Source: Cercis canadensis
Taxonomy: Eukaryota > Streptophyta > Magnoliopsida > Fabales > Fabaceae
Assembly: GCA_003255065.1 (NCBI GenBank)
Contig: QAOA01000139.1
Coordinates: forward strand, 18,093-82,092
Direction of reading: 5' to 3'
Length of the DNA: 64,000 nt
The position numbers and the translations under genes are program-made. Shown here piece after piece: positions 35,640-46,330 of the stretch (position 1 is its first letter; every line of letters begins with the position of its first letter). The notes under the pieces were generated by a model. It saw nothing but the letters and a program-made list of their open reading frames with translations, was not told where the DNA came from and did no database searches.

Positions 35640-35910
35640 AGCAGCAAAGAATGAGTGGATGTTGCCTCCACATCGCAGACTAAAAGGGGAGATCAACCAA
35701 GTTTACTTAGCTTTTGGGCAGTCAATGAAAGTATGAACCCGAGACTCCATTGCTGGTGAATTATTCTTAGCATATAGCAAACATGAATATAGGACGTGCT
35801 CAAATCGATGATGAAGTAATTCACCAACTGGGAGAGAATTGTGCATTAGCCACCAAAGGAAAAGACTAAGTTTCTGGGGACCCTTCTGTTCCAAACAGAA
35901 TTCCATAAGA
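35640..35910 (-). pseudogene. Relic of a LINE zinc-binding region (zf-RVT)
   Basis: On the minus strand, 35703-35906 reads LSLFLWWLMHNSLPVGELLHHR, later CLLYAKNNSPAMESRVHTF and IDCPKAK. This is the pattern of the zf-RVT segment downstream of plant LINE reverse transcriptases (F-W-L-H-N-LP-T-LL-R...C..C...E...H....C). The first Cys spacing is disturbed, there is an early stop, and no reverse transcriptase is recognisable around it, so it is a decayed fragment. Confidence 0.55.
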
Positions 35911-36846
35911 AAGGATCATCTATATGATGAAACACATGAGAGCAATTTGATCTCAAGTTAAAAGCTATCCAGTATCCTTTGCTAACCGTGTACTCTGAAG
36001 ATCCAGTATGCTATATTGGTTTGTCTCTAAAAGGGCTTATGTAACAAATAAAAAGTAATAAAAATGTTTTACAAACAGTAAAAATGGTTTAAACAATTTT
36101 TTCACATATATATGGCAACATACTATTCAAGTGTAAAATTCTTTTACTCAGTCAATTGATTAAAATTAATTAAATCTTTTCCAAAGATTGTTTTAACATG
36201 TCCCCATCTTTTAAAGTGGTATACTTAACTGGGAATTTTTTTTTTAAGAATAAACTAATTTAATGTGCGTACATCAAATCTTTTAAAAACAAAATAGTTA
36301 ATTCGGTCTAAAATTAATTATATAGATAAAGAGATGGACATATAATTTATATAATACTACTTTACAATATTCTAATTAAACTCACATAGCTGTATGAGGA
36401 GAGATGGTAAAAGTAGCATTAATTATATTTCTATGATTTACTTGTATACTAGTGGAAGGTTAACCATTTGTTTGTTTGTTTTTTTAAAACCAATCAGAGG
36501 GCTTCAACAAATAAAAAAGAAAAAAAAAAGCTCTGGGCTATATGGCAAGACAATTTAAAAAATCCTTTAAGTTTTGATTATAATTGCATGCATAATTACA
36601 TAAGCCAAAAATATCACTCGGAGAAGAAGAGTAAACTACAAACAATCCAACAAATTGAAAAAATGAAAAGAAAAAAGAGTAAAGACTTATGTCAATTGGT
36701 GTTATTTAACTCTGAGTAGCTTCTCCTTTTCTTGCTCCATGAAAATCTTGTTATTAGCCTTTATGGGTTCTTCCCTTTGGCAAATATAGTTCTCTTCATG
36801 TATGTTCTCTCTCTTTCAACCTTGGTATTCAATGTTATTTCCCTTG
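35911..36846. other. Intergenic region between LINE relic and laccase 3' end
   Basis: AT-rich, with a poly-A rich patch near 36515-36535. It should hold the laccase 3' UTR on the minus strand just below 36847. No other gene is supported. Confidence 0.4.
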
Positions 36847-39800
36847 TTAACACTTGGGAAGATCACTTGGAGGTGGTAATAGAGATTCATTTGGTCCTTT
36901 CCCATTATCCACTACAAATGCCATCTTCAGTCCCCATGTGGTGTGAATTTCTAAATGGCAATGCATGAACCAGACCCCTAAAATTGAAACACCAAATATC
37001 GTGTTAATTACTTCAGTAATATGGAAATTTTCAATTTACTAATTTATGAGTAAAATAATTTTTTTTTGTCTTTAAATTATTTTTTAAATGTCACTTTAGT
37101 TCCTGATTTAGTTTTTGTGTCATTTTAATCATTGAATAATTATTCTACCTGCCAAATTCATCATTCGTAAGCACTAAAAGTAATCATTAAAGGACTAATT
37201 TGGCAGGTCATGAAGTGATTATTCGAGAACTATAGCAACACAAAAAATAAACCAAGAATTAAAGTAAAATTTGAAAAATAATTTAAAAGACAAAAAAATG
37301 TATTTAGTTCTTTATTTTGTAACTTCACATAGGCCATAACTCCAAACAGAACTGAAATGGTAACTTTACCAGGATTGTCAGCCCTGAATCTAATAGCAGT
37401 CCACCCACCAGCTGGGACTCCAACTGTATTTCTCTCCACAGGATCTACAAGGTTGAATTTTTTGGGGTCCTTTTTGGAGTTGAAATTCCCTATTCCCCTA
37501 CCAACCACAAAGAAATTGAAGCCATGGAGATGAACTGTATGGTTCTCAGGTGCTATCATTCCAGTATCTTGCAAGACTAATTGAACTATAGAATTGTAAG
37601 CAAGTCTATATAGCCTTGTCCCTTTCGTGGTGGCGAAATTTGTTGGCTGTGTTCCTGTGAAGTTATAGGCTACTGGAGGTTTCGCAGGAAAATCATCTGT
37701 GAAAACTCCACTTATGTTGAAGAAATGTGCTTGAAGGAGAGAAATATTTGGCATCACAAAGGAAACATTGTTGATATCCGCAACAACCCTACTACCATTC
37801 ACGCAAGTAGGGCAAGGGTTGATACCAAGGCCGATAGTGAAAAGCAAGGAATGATCAATCTTTAATGGAACTTTTGCAGGAAAATGTTTTGAATTTAAGC
37901 TTCTAAGGGAATCAGTGAAACTTGTAGCAACTGGGGTAGCATTCTTGGGTGGCAAGGCAGTGAGGGAGGTGATGGTGGAGCTAAGAGTGCCTGAATAGTG
38001 TAAAGTGGCGGTGGCGGTCACGTTGTCAACCAAAATAGGAGCATCCATGAAAGGAGAGGCTGCAACTAAGTATTTTCCGGTTGTACGGTTGGTTGTAAGA
38101 AGCACATTTGTGGTTTGGCCAGGTGCTATTATGATGGTGTCAGTTTTGAAAGGTTTTGTGTAGACAGCATCAACCTCAACCACGGTGAGTTGGTGACCCG
38201 CAATCTTGAAGAAAAGCTCTTCATTGAATGCAGCATTGATAATTCTTAACAAGTAGGTGTTTCCAGGCTCAACTGTTAGTTTGAATCCCTCTGCGTACAA
38301 AACAAAATTCGTGTTAAAGAAATTAAACCTAAATAGTACTCTTTTTCCTTTTTCATTCTTGAGCTTTAAGTTTTAACTACTAGGTACAATTCCAACTCTA
38401 CTGTAGTTTACATAATCTGATTTTATATAGTCTCTCTGAAATCTTATTCTATTAAAATCAAAATCTGACCCAATTGATGCTTGTTAACAGTTAAGCCTTT
38501 AGAGTTGTAGTACCTTGTGAAGAACAACCTTGGACAGGCCCTGAGAAACCATTGATTGTGTGGGCATCAGAGACATTAGGGGCCAACCCAGATTTCATAG
38601 CTTCATTAATGACAGCCTCAGTATCTGATTTCCACCATTCACCTGAACCAAATTGTATTATTATAAGATTTCATTTTGTTCTCCTATCTTCAATTCACTA
38701 CCAACTTGTTAACTAAGTTTACAAAAGAAAACAATTTATCATGAACTTTTCAAATAATCAATGACTACATGTAAATGAAAACATAGAGAAGGGATTTAAT
38801 TAAAAGATAATTGAACTCACTCAATATAATAACTTGTTCCATGTGAGGTTTGGGGAATGGGTAAGGAACACCAAGCTTGGGCATGATGACTAAGGCACCA
38901 TGGACAGTGGCCCTAAGCCATAGGATGTGTGCATGCCACCAAAGTGTTCCTCTCTGCCCTGTGAGTGTGAACTTGTACACATACACCTGCCCTGGTTGAA
39001 TCGGGCATTGGGTTATGTATGCTGGCCCATCGGCCCAACCCGTCCGTAGCTGTCTAACCCCATGCCTGTTCAATTTTATTTTATTAGTAATTTGTTTTGA
39101 TATGAATGAGAAAAAAAAAGAGAACAAAATAATGAAGGTTGTCCACTTTTATGTTAATAAACTTGTAAAATTTTGTAGATTTTTAAAAGGTGATTGCTAT
39201 GCTACATTTTTAAAAAAAGGAGTAGCATTACTTCATCATTTTTATTGAAGGAGTTCTAGTGGTACGTATGTCTTGAAATTAATGTCATAACAATCTTAAA
39301 AAAATGAGTCATTTAATATAAGTCAAAACAGTTAATTTTTTGTAAAATAGATAAATAGAGCGACAAGAAAATATCCAATCAAAAATAACTAAGAATAATG
39401 ATTTTCTTTGACATAATTAAACTTAAATTTTATTAATTATTTTAGAATATGATTCATGTTATGTGACTCAATTTTTTGAAATTTTTGCAACAACATCTAT
39501 TTTAAAATATGAGTCCCACCAAAACCCAAGAAAATGGCGCTACCCTTTAGGTAGCTTAGCAATCACCTTTCTAAATTAAAAAAAGGTTGTATTTCATATG
39601 GAAAAGGTTGGAGATTAAAGTTAGATGAGTAACTTTGGCACCTACCAGTGGATGCTAACGTTGTATTTGACATGGTTGACCACCTTTACAAGCACGGTAT
39701 CATCTTCCCTAGCATATATGGTGGGACCTGGGAACTTTCCATTTACGGTAACTGTGGGCTTGGTTGAACACAATCTTGTGGCGTTCTTCATTACCACCTG

Positions 39801-40898
39801 TATTATTCATTGGCCAATAGACACCAAGAATAGAAAGTTAGTGTAACTAGAACGTTGTTACAAAAAAAAAAAAAAAGGAGCTGTGTAACTGNAAAAAAAA
39901 AAAAAAAAGCTGTGTAACTGCAACATTCACCAAACTTGAGTGCCTTGCTCAACCATACCACCACCACTTTGCTGTTTGATAAAGATAGACACGCGGCTTC
40001 TGCCTCAGTTAAAAACATGTGTGCTAGAACTACCGTAGGTGAGTAGTTATTTATGTTTCAAATTACACTTTAACCTTGAGTGTTTTCCTCATTCTCTTTT
40101 GGGTCTAAACATAAAGCTTTTTTTCTTATGGAAGAAGGTTCTCATGGGTCACTTCAATTGAGAGATCCCACAAAAAGTAGGGTGACCTACTTGTGAACGA
40201 AATTTTTTCTAGCAGAGATTGGATGATTGAGTCAAAGGAAGATAATTCACATAATGTTTGATGTAAGATAATGTGTTTAATCATTGATATGGACATCTAC
40301 AAAATTAAGGGGTTAATAATCATAACGAACTATCATCACATCATGAATGGACGTGCAGATCAAAATGATGGGATTGATAATAATACTAATCGAAAAGGCA
40401 AACATTAATTATTTGTAACTTTAATGGTTCTTAGCAGAGACGAATTTTAATATTGCCTTGCAACATGCATATATGAGCTCATAAACATTAGACTTAACAA
40501 GAACTCTCTCATTCAGCTTACAATTTTGAAGTTCTCATCATAATATATAAGCATAAGTGGAAGAAACAAATTAAGTCTACTTTAAAAATCTCACTAGAAA
40601 ATATCAATAAGAGAGCACTCCATTTGATCATGATAGATAATGCAATGGAAGCGAAGAAATATGGCATTCATTATTGCCTCATTTTCATTTCTTTGATGGT
40701 GTCTCTCATTTTTATCTCTATAAGATATTTTTTCTTGATAAACTCCATTTGGCTTGACATGATAAAAGCACATATATATCCAAGATGCACTTACATTGAA
40801 CTTGTAATGGCGAACCCTAGCTTCACCGATACCGAAAGCAGAGCCAGCAGCGGTAAGACTCGAATAATCCATGGCGCCATTGCCACTGCCATTGCCAT
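36847..40898 (-). CDS. Laccase, LAC4/LAC17-like multicopper oxidase; exon 1 frameshifted
   Basis: Minus-strand exons: 40898-40795, 39797-39646 (152 bp), 39065-38821 (245 bp), 38642-38514 (129 bp), 38290-37370 (921 bp) and 36977-36847 (131 bp). Their sizes and phases fit the six-exon plant laccase plan. All four copper motifs are present: [11 protein letters not shown] (split by intron 2), WWHAH...[16 protein letters not shown] and [12 protein letters not shown], with the T1 Cys and all ten His. The end [10 protein letters not shown] resembles lignification laccases. Usual HPxHLHG reads HTVHLHG. In exon 1 the hydrophobic signal peptide (ATG 40898, [18 protein letters not shown]...) is one base out of frame with the mature start [10 protein letters not shown]; the mature frame's only exon-1 ATG (40872) gives no signal peptide. 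Family role: oxidising monolignols in the cell wall. It is either a recent pseudogene or a base error. Confidence 0.88.
37048..37310. repeat. MITE-like inverted repeat in the last laccase intron
   Basis: The left half (gagtaaaataatttttttt, then ...gtcactttagttcctgattt...) and the complement of the right half (gaactaaatacattttttt...) match over about 100 bp around a centre near 37180. The start gagtaaaa recalls the MITE family at 28378 and 50208. It lies in the intron at 36978-37369 and slightly overlaps the end of the preceding exon's reading frame only beyond the splice site. No clean target duplication is visible. Confidence 0.55.
39892..39892. other. Single N in laccase intron 1 flanked by repeated sequence
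   Basis: gctgtgtaactg occurs directly before the N and again after a poly-A run at 39909-39920, as expected of an unmerged overlap at an assembly join. Confidence 0.7.
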
Positions 40899-40929
40899 CC
40901 CTTGAATTCTCTCTGTTTCCACTAAACAC

Positions 40930-41186
40930 AGATGCTAGGTTCTGTTTTACTGGCTACTCTTGGATATGCAAACTGAAGTAAGAGAACACCCTTATAAAGA
41001 GGTACTCTCTGCTGCCATGTCCTTTTAATTAGTCGGTTGGAGGAATACTTAAGAGGCAAGGTCTATGTAGAAATTCAAATAAAATAAAATTTAAAAAGCT
41101 GGCTAGAAACTTCGGTTGTCATAATTTCTTGTGTATCACATAAAGTACTTATCCATCAACTCAGGCACTTTTGAAAGCTTAGCCTA
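40930..41186 (-). promoter_or_regulatory. Laccase upstream region with TATA-like box
   Basis: On the minus strand a ctttataag sequence at about 40991-40999 lies roughly 95 bp before the signal-peptide ATG, a suitable place for a TATA box. The region from 40978 to 41186 is repeated after the N at 41187 (41188-41360), minus about 36 bp that include this TATA sequence. Confidence 0.45.
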
Positions 41187-41360
41187 NAGTAAGAGAACAC
41201 CCTTAGTCGGTTGGAGGAATACTTAAGAGGCAAGGTCTATGTAGAAATTCAAATAAAATAAAATTTAAAAAGCTGGCTAGAAACTTCGGTTGTCATAATT
41301 TCTTGTGTATCACATAAAGTACTTATCCATCAACTCAGGCACTTTTGAAAGCTTAGCCTA
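40978..41360 (+). repeat. Direct duplication flanking an N
   Basis: 40978-41186 and 41188-41360 both begin agtaagagaacaccctta and end aaagcttagccta. The second lacks the segment around 40996-41031. The N between them suggests two overlapping contig ends that were not merged, possibly two alleles. Confidence 0.8.
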
Positions 41361-43870
41361 GTTGAGTTCCTGGGTGATGCCCCCTTTTTTTGCAACTGGA
41401 CTAGGTGGTCATGTGAGCTGCTGGGTTTGGTCCAACCATAACGGATGAAGTATCTGGCCAGCTAACATACCACTTGGTAGAATGGATATTCAGATTTCTA
41501 CCACTTAAGTCAAGGAGATGACATATAAATAACAACAAATCAAGAGGAATCCTTTCAGTACACAACTCCAGTACTTCTAGTTTTTCCTTGACATGCATTT
41601 TTGGTTGGTTGTTAGAAACCTAATCTCTCTAGAAGTAAATCTAATCTCTCAAGAAGTAACTACTTTTGAAAAAAAAATTATATATATATACCGGATGATA
41701 GATTAACAAGAGTAATTAATTTTCTTTGTACCACTCTTGAATTTACAAATTAACTTATACAGTCAAGTGATTCAATTTAAGTTATATATGAACAAAATTT
41801 GGTAAATAACAAAACTTGCACACTAATTTAAGTTCAAAATACTACACAATGGTGCAATTGGCATATTTGAGCTAAAAAAAGTACATCGGTTATGATATGA
41901 GAAGTCTCACATCGGTTTCGCAAACAATTGTGGGATGATACTTAAGTAGTTAAGGCACCCTCCCTTAATGGATTAGTCTTTTGTAGTGAGTTCTACCTTC
42001 GTAGCTTGAGTTCCTAACACATGGTGTTAAATTGTTGGGAAGAATATCATAATAAACAACAAGTTTATTGGGAAGCTTCTTGCTTGACAATAATCAGTTA
42101 AATTTATGACAAATATTAGTCTGTTATTCAAGACAAGAGATTTGTTTCCCATTTTAATCCAATATTAAAAAGCATAATATCTTATATGAATATCAAGATG
42201 CGTTTCCAAATAGAAGGTTCACGTCTGGCCAAGATAAAAAAAGAGAAGCAGAAGAAGGTTCGCACACCAAAATTATTATATTGCTTATTGCTCAATATTT
42301 AAATCAAGAACAGTGCCATATATTCAGTCACAAAACTTTTGAACAGGCTGACAAAGAGTCCTATATTCTTTGAGATTTATGGTACTAAATTATGTAAATA
42401 CATCAATATTTTCTATGATTGCGACTTGAATATCGAATAATTGTTAATTAGGATAGGTGTTCTAGAATTGAAAAACCCTGTTTGAACATATATATTACAG
42501 TAAAAGAATATATTCCAACAAAGGAACAAAATGAACTACATTCTTTTCTTTAAAATAAATGAAGTGTTTGAATAATTAAACTCGGATTAGTAAATAGTCA
42601 GAGAGGAGCCGCCTAAAAAAAAGAAGACCATAAAAACTGTATAGATTATTTGTTCTCCCTTTTCTTTTAAGTTTATATTTTGGATTAGGCACCATTTATC
42701 ACACACAGATAGTAATAGAAGTTTCTTTTAGGTTTTACCCCATGTTTAGAGTAATAAATAATTATACAATTTAATTTACTCAATAGTTCAATTCATTTAC
42801 GAATCATTTATATATAATAATTGATGATTTATAAATCTTCATATTTTTAAAGAGATTTTTAATATTTTTTTTTCACATGCAATCATTTTGTTTTTACTTA
42901 ATAAATGTTTAAAATAAAGTCACTAGATGTAGTCTAATAGTGAGAGTTTAAGTAGTTTGCAAGAGGTTAAGAGCTTGAAATCCTTATATAACAAAAAAAA
43001 AGATAAATGTTTCAAACACAATAGTTTTTGGATAAAATCTAAATTGAAACTTGAATGTTGAAATGATCCCCTCACTGCAATTTTCTCTGTCCCTTTGTAG
43101 TTTCCTTGTTTCGGTCTTAGGGTCAAACCAATGAAGCCATGCATAAAAGGGTTCAGTTCCTTCAGATTAAAGTTGTAAATATCAAGGCAAGAAACAATGA
43201 CTGATTTTTCTGATATTTGGGAACTGATAACTAGTACACTTACACATATATTTGTATTTGAACTAACAGTAAAGTATTTTTAAGGGAAATCTCAATTATT
43301 GATGACTGGATACTCCAATATGGAGGTATCAAATTCGAAGGTGTATGGGGTAGTTCTGGGTTTACTTCGAAAGCGTTTCCTCTTTTGCCAGGCACTATTA
43401 TTGATTGATTCAGTGCGTGACCATGAAGGACAATTCTAAGTGTGTTTAGTCTTACACATTACTATAGTTTAATCAATTATTATAGGAACAAATAACAATT
43501 AATATTACCTGATACCAATGTTAAATCAAATAATCACAATTTTCTGGAATTATTTAAAGGAAATATAGATTTATCTTGAATTTGGACATTTAATAATCGA
43601 TGGCGACAAAGTTTCGTCCTAATTATGAAAAAAGAATGTTGACCAGACATGGATGGTTTGGTAACACATGTTGACTAGGGTTGGGGCAGTCGAGTGTTTC
43701 ACGTGTAGGTTTGTCTGAAGCGAAGCTTTCTAAGTAGTTTCTTGGAACGCAGCAAGCAGGTGGCTGCTCTAGCTTGTCTCTTGTTGACGTAAAAGAATTG
43801 TATTGTTTATCAGTATGTACAAAAATCTTCTGGGGAGAGGCCTATTTGCAATTAATTGAGAGGTCTTTTA
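41361..43870. other. Intergenic; upstream block U1 of the MYB segment (from ~42010)
   Basis: 41361-42009 holds no supportable gene. From about 42010 the sequence is homologous to 51107-54600 and to 61558-62683, and more distantly to 46750-48420 and 57480-59150. Landmarks are cccattttaatccaatatt near 42150, gttcacgtctggccaa near 42217 and ccaatgaagccatgc near 43128. It is the upstream flank of MYB copy 1. Confidence 0.65.
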
Positions 43871-43927
43871 GTAAAGTTATAGCAATAATTTATAGAGCAT
43901 GAAACCCATTGTGTCTTCAGTCCCATG

Positions 43928-43938
43928 GTATATATAAA
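43928..43938 (+). promoter_or_regulatory. TATA box of MYB copy 1
   Basis: gtatatataaa lies about 95 bp before the chosen start codon. The equivalent site of MYB copy 2 (about 54663-54673) reads gtatacataaa, one transition that weakens the TATA core. Confidence 0.5.
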
Positions 43939-43943
43939 GAGAA

Positions 43944-43964
43944 ATGTCCAGGGTTGTTGGATAG
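43944..43964 (+). other. Short upstream ORF, MYB copy 1
   Basis: ATG TCC AGG GTT GTT GGA TAG encodes six codons. The same place in copy 2 (54679-54699) has ATG TTT AGG GTT GCA GGA TAG, of equal length. Whether either lies within the transcript depends on the start site, which may be further downstream. Confidence 0.3.
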
Positions 43965-44028
43965 AGGCAAAGAAAGTATAGTCAGTATGTCTTCTCTACC
44001 TCACATACAACCGCCAAAATCAATAGAG

Positions 44029-45678
44029 ATGACGAAAAAGCCTTACTGTTACAAAAGTGGAATTAAGAAAGGAAGGTGGACACCAGAGGAAGATAACAAG
44101 TTGATTGCTTATGTCACTAGGTATGGCCACTGGAATTGGCGGCTACTCCCCAAGTTTGCAGGTAATTAGTTAGTTGAACATGGCAAAGTTTCTCGTTTGT
44201 GTTTTCTTCCTTAATGCCAAATTGAGCTCTAAACTTCTTTAATTTGGATGATGCTACTTCTGTACTTCAGCATCACTTCTTGTTGATGAAGTGTTCTCCA
44301 ACTACTTCCAAAGAAAATTGGAACGTGTATTACATTTCTTTAAAGGAAATTCTACCCTTGCTCTATTAGAACAAGATACAACAAAACCCTAAGGACTATA
44401 TCAAAAACTTTCGAAAAGAAATCAATTTGAGGGAAAAGCTCTCTTTCTCAACCAAGATTAATTCCTCAAAGGAAAGAGACAGGAAAGCATCATGCATGCT
44501 CTTTGAGTGAGAGATCAGGAGGCTCTTTCTAGAAGGAAACTAGAGAAGAATACACATATATACTTTGTAAATTATAGTTATTAAAACTCAAATTAAATGG
44601 CTTTCAAGTATTCAAAAATTCAAATGACTCTTCTCTTTGACCGTCTCATATTATGAACTATGATGTACTCATGTACTAAAGTCATTAGAATTGCTTTTCA
44701 GGTCTTGCAAGGTGTGGAAAGAGCTGCAGATTGAGATGGAAGAATTACCTGAGGCCCAATATCAAAAGAGGGAACTACACTAAAGAAGAGGAAGAGATTA
44801 TTATCAAACTGCACGAAAAGCTTGGTAATAGGTATGACACCCAGCTCATTGCTCTTCTCCAATTCTCCAAAAATTTGCACAGTACAAAAACCTTGTGCCT
44901 TACACCATAACTCAACCAAAGTTTTTAATTCCATCAGTGTAACACTAGTTATGATTCTTTCCAGAGTTACGTCAGAGAAATTTCAAGTGAGTCAATTTAG
45001 AGAAATTCTTAGGTACTCCTAGAGTAAATACTTTTTAGACATAAAAAAAAAATGGGCACTATAATAAGTTCACTTTTCGTATTTATATATAAAGTATGAA
45101 CTTTGAGAGTATGCAAAACTTTTCCGTTTATTTGGTTTATGGGAACATTGGAACCATATCCAATCAACAGAATCACTAGCAATTAACATTTGATGTTTAA
45201 GGTTTTGCTAAGTCTAATGCCCATAATTTGCAGATGGTCTGAGATTGCCTCCCAATTACCAGGAAGATCAGATAATGAGATAAAAAATTACTGGCACGCG
45301 ACTCTTAAGAAACGCTTTCCACAGAGATCAGTCACAGATGAAAAGGCTGTAGTCTTTAGGGACGAGAGAGACTCTTTGACAAAAACTGACCCTTTTCTAG
45401 GTACCCTAATTACTTCCAAAATATCCCATGCTTCTCCCTTGTCCCCGCAGACATCTTCGAGTGAATTCTTCCCCATAACTATGGAGACCACAGCAGACAG
45501 TAACCAAAATGCAATTATGGAAGACGACTTTACTTTTTTGGATGCATACACAACTGAAAATTTCTTGTCAGAGCCATTTATGGCTGACATTTCCTACGTC
45601 CCAAATGATATATTGATACCGATGGTGGCTGAACCCGAATATTCATATCCAGCGTATGATGCAGAACTTTGGGAGTGA
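44029..45678 (+). CDS. R2R3-MYB transcription factor, copy 1
   Basis: Exons 44029-44161 (133 bp), 44702-44831 (130 bp) and 45234-45678 give 235 residues; the first two sizes are the classic R2R3-MYB pattern. R2 is [20 protein letters not shown]...[13 protein letters not shown] / [19 protein letters not shown]3 is [24 protein letters not shown] / [19 protein letters not shown]. All structural tryptophans are kept, with Tyr at the first R3 position as is common. The bHLH-interaction signature [DE]Lx2[RK]x3L... is not met. The C-terminus is acidic ([16 protein letters not shown]...) and could activate transcription. The start [11 protein letters not shown] aligns with the family; an in-frame ATG at 43987 would add 14 residues but is missing in copy 2. 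It is expected to bind DNA in the nucleus; targets are unknown, though the MYB domain resembles MYB14/MYB15-type stress regulators. Confidence 0.92.
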
Positions 45679-46330
45679 AAATAATTTGCACCACAAGGGA
45701 TTCAAATTGTGATTATGATTGCAGTTGTGGAAATTGTCAAAAAACTCGCTAATAGCAAACTACTATTGCAAAAACTTGACATTATGAAGGCTACTACAAC
45801 TGCAATATTAGTTGCTGGCGCATGCGATTGTCAGACTACAATTAAAATCCCTATATACTATATACGACTATATATACTTGCTTATTCTAATTATGAATCG
45901 GAGGAGTACGTGGGGATGGAGTTTTGCAGTTTGATGTTCTATATCCTTTGATTAGCAGAATAAAACATAGCCATATATATGTTGAAAAAGAACAGTTGAA
46001 CACTAGTGTACATTGGTGTGTGTCATTTGAGATGTCAAATGTATAATGTGCAAATAAAGGAGAAGGCCACAATACACAATTCAAGACTTGTGCTGCTAAA
46101 AACTCAACAAAGATTTTTAGATATGATGACTTACAAAATTTTGCCTAATTTGTTTGTCCAATCCAAGAGTCACAAACTCTACGGTATTGATATACACTTT
46201 ATTTATGTGTATTGTAAACACTACCACAAATAAATAGAAAAAGATATCCTAATACCTACACTGAAGTCCAGGCTCGAATCTCCTTGAGTTCATTTCGCTC
46301 ATGTTTGCTATTAGATCTTTCTCACGTGTA
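45679..46330 (+). other. 3' flank of MYB copy 1 with polyadenylation signal
   Basis: AATAAA at 45959-45964, about 280 bp after the stop, is conserved at 56706-56711 after MYB copy 2. Both flanks stay alignable through this stretch. No separate gene is supported. Confidence 0.45.

Noticed and set aside
40594-40929. Laccase start further upstream at 40929
   Set aside because: The codon there is GTG, and there is no ATG in that frame until 40872; it is an artefact of permissive start calling.
41401-41598. Minus-strand 65-codon frame between laccase and the MYB segment
   Set aside because: No recognisable domain, no supporting exon structure and no second copy in the window to compare.
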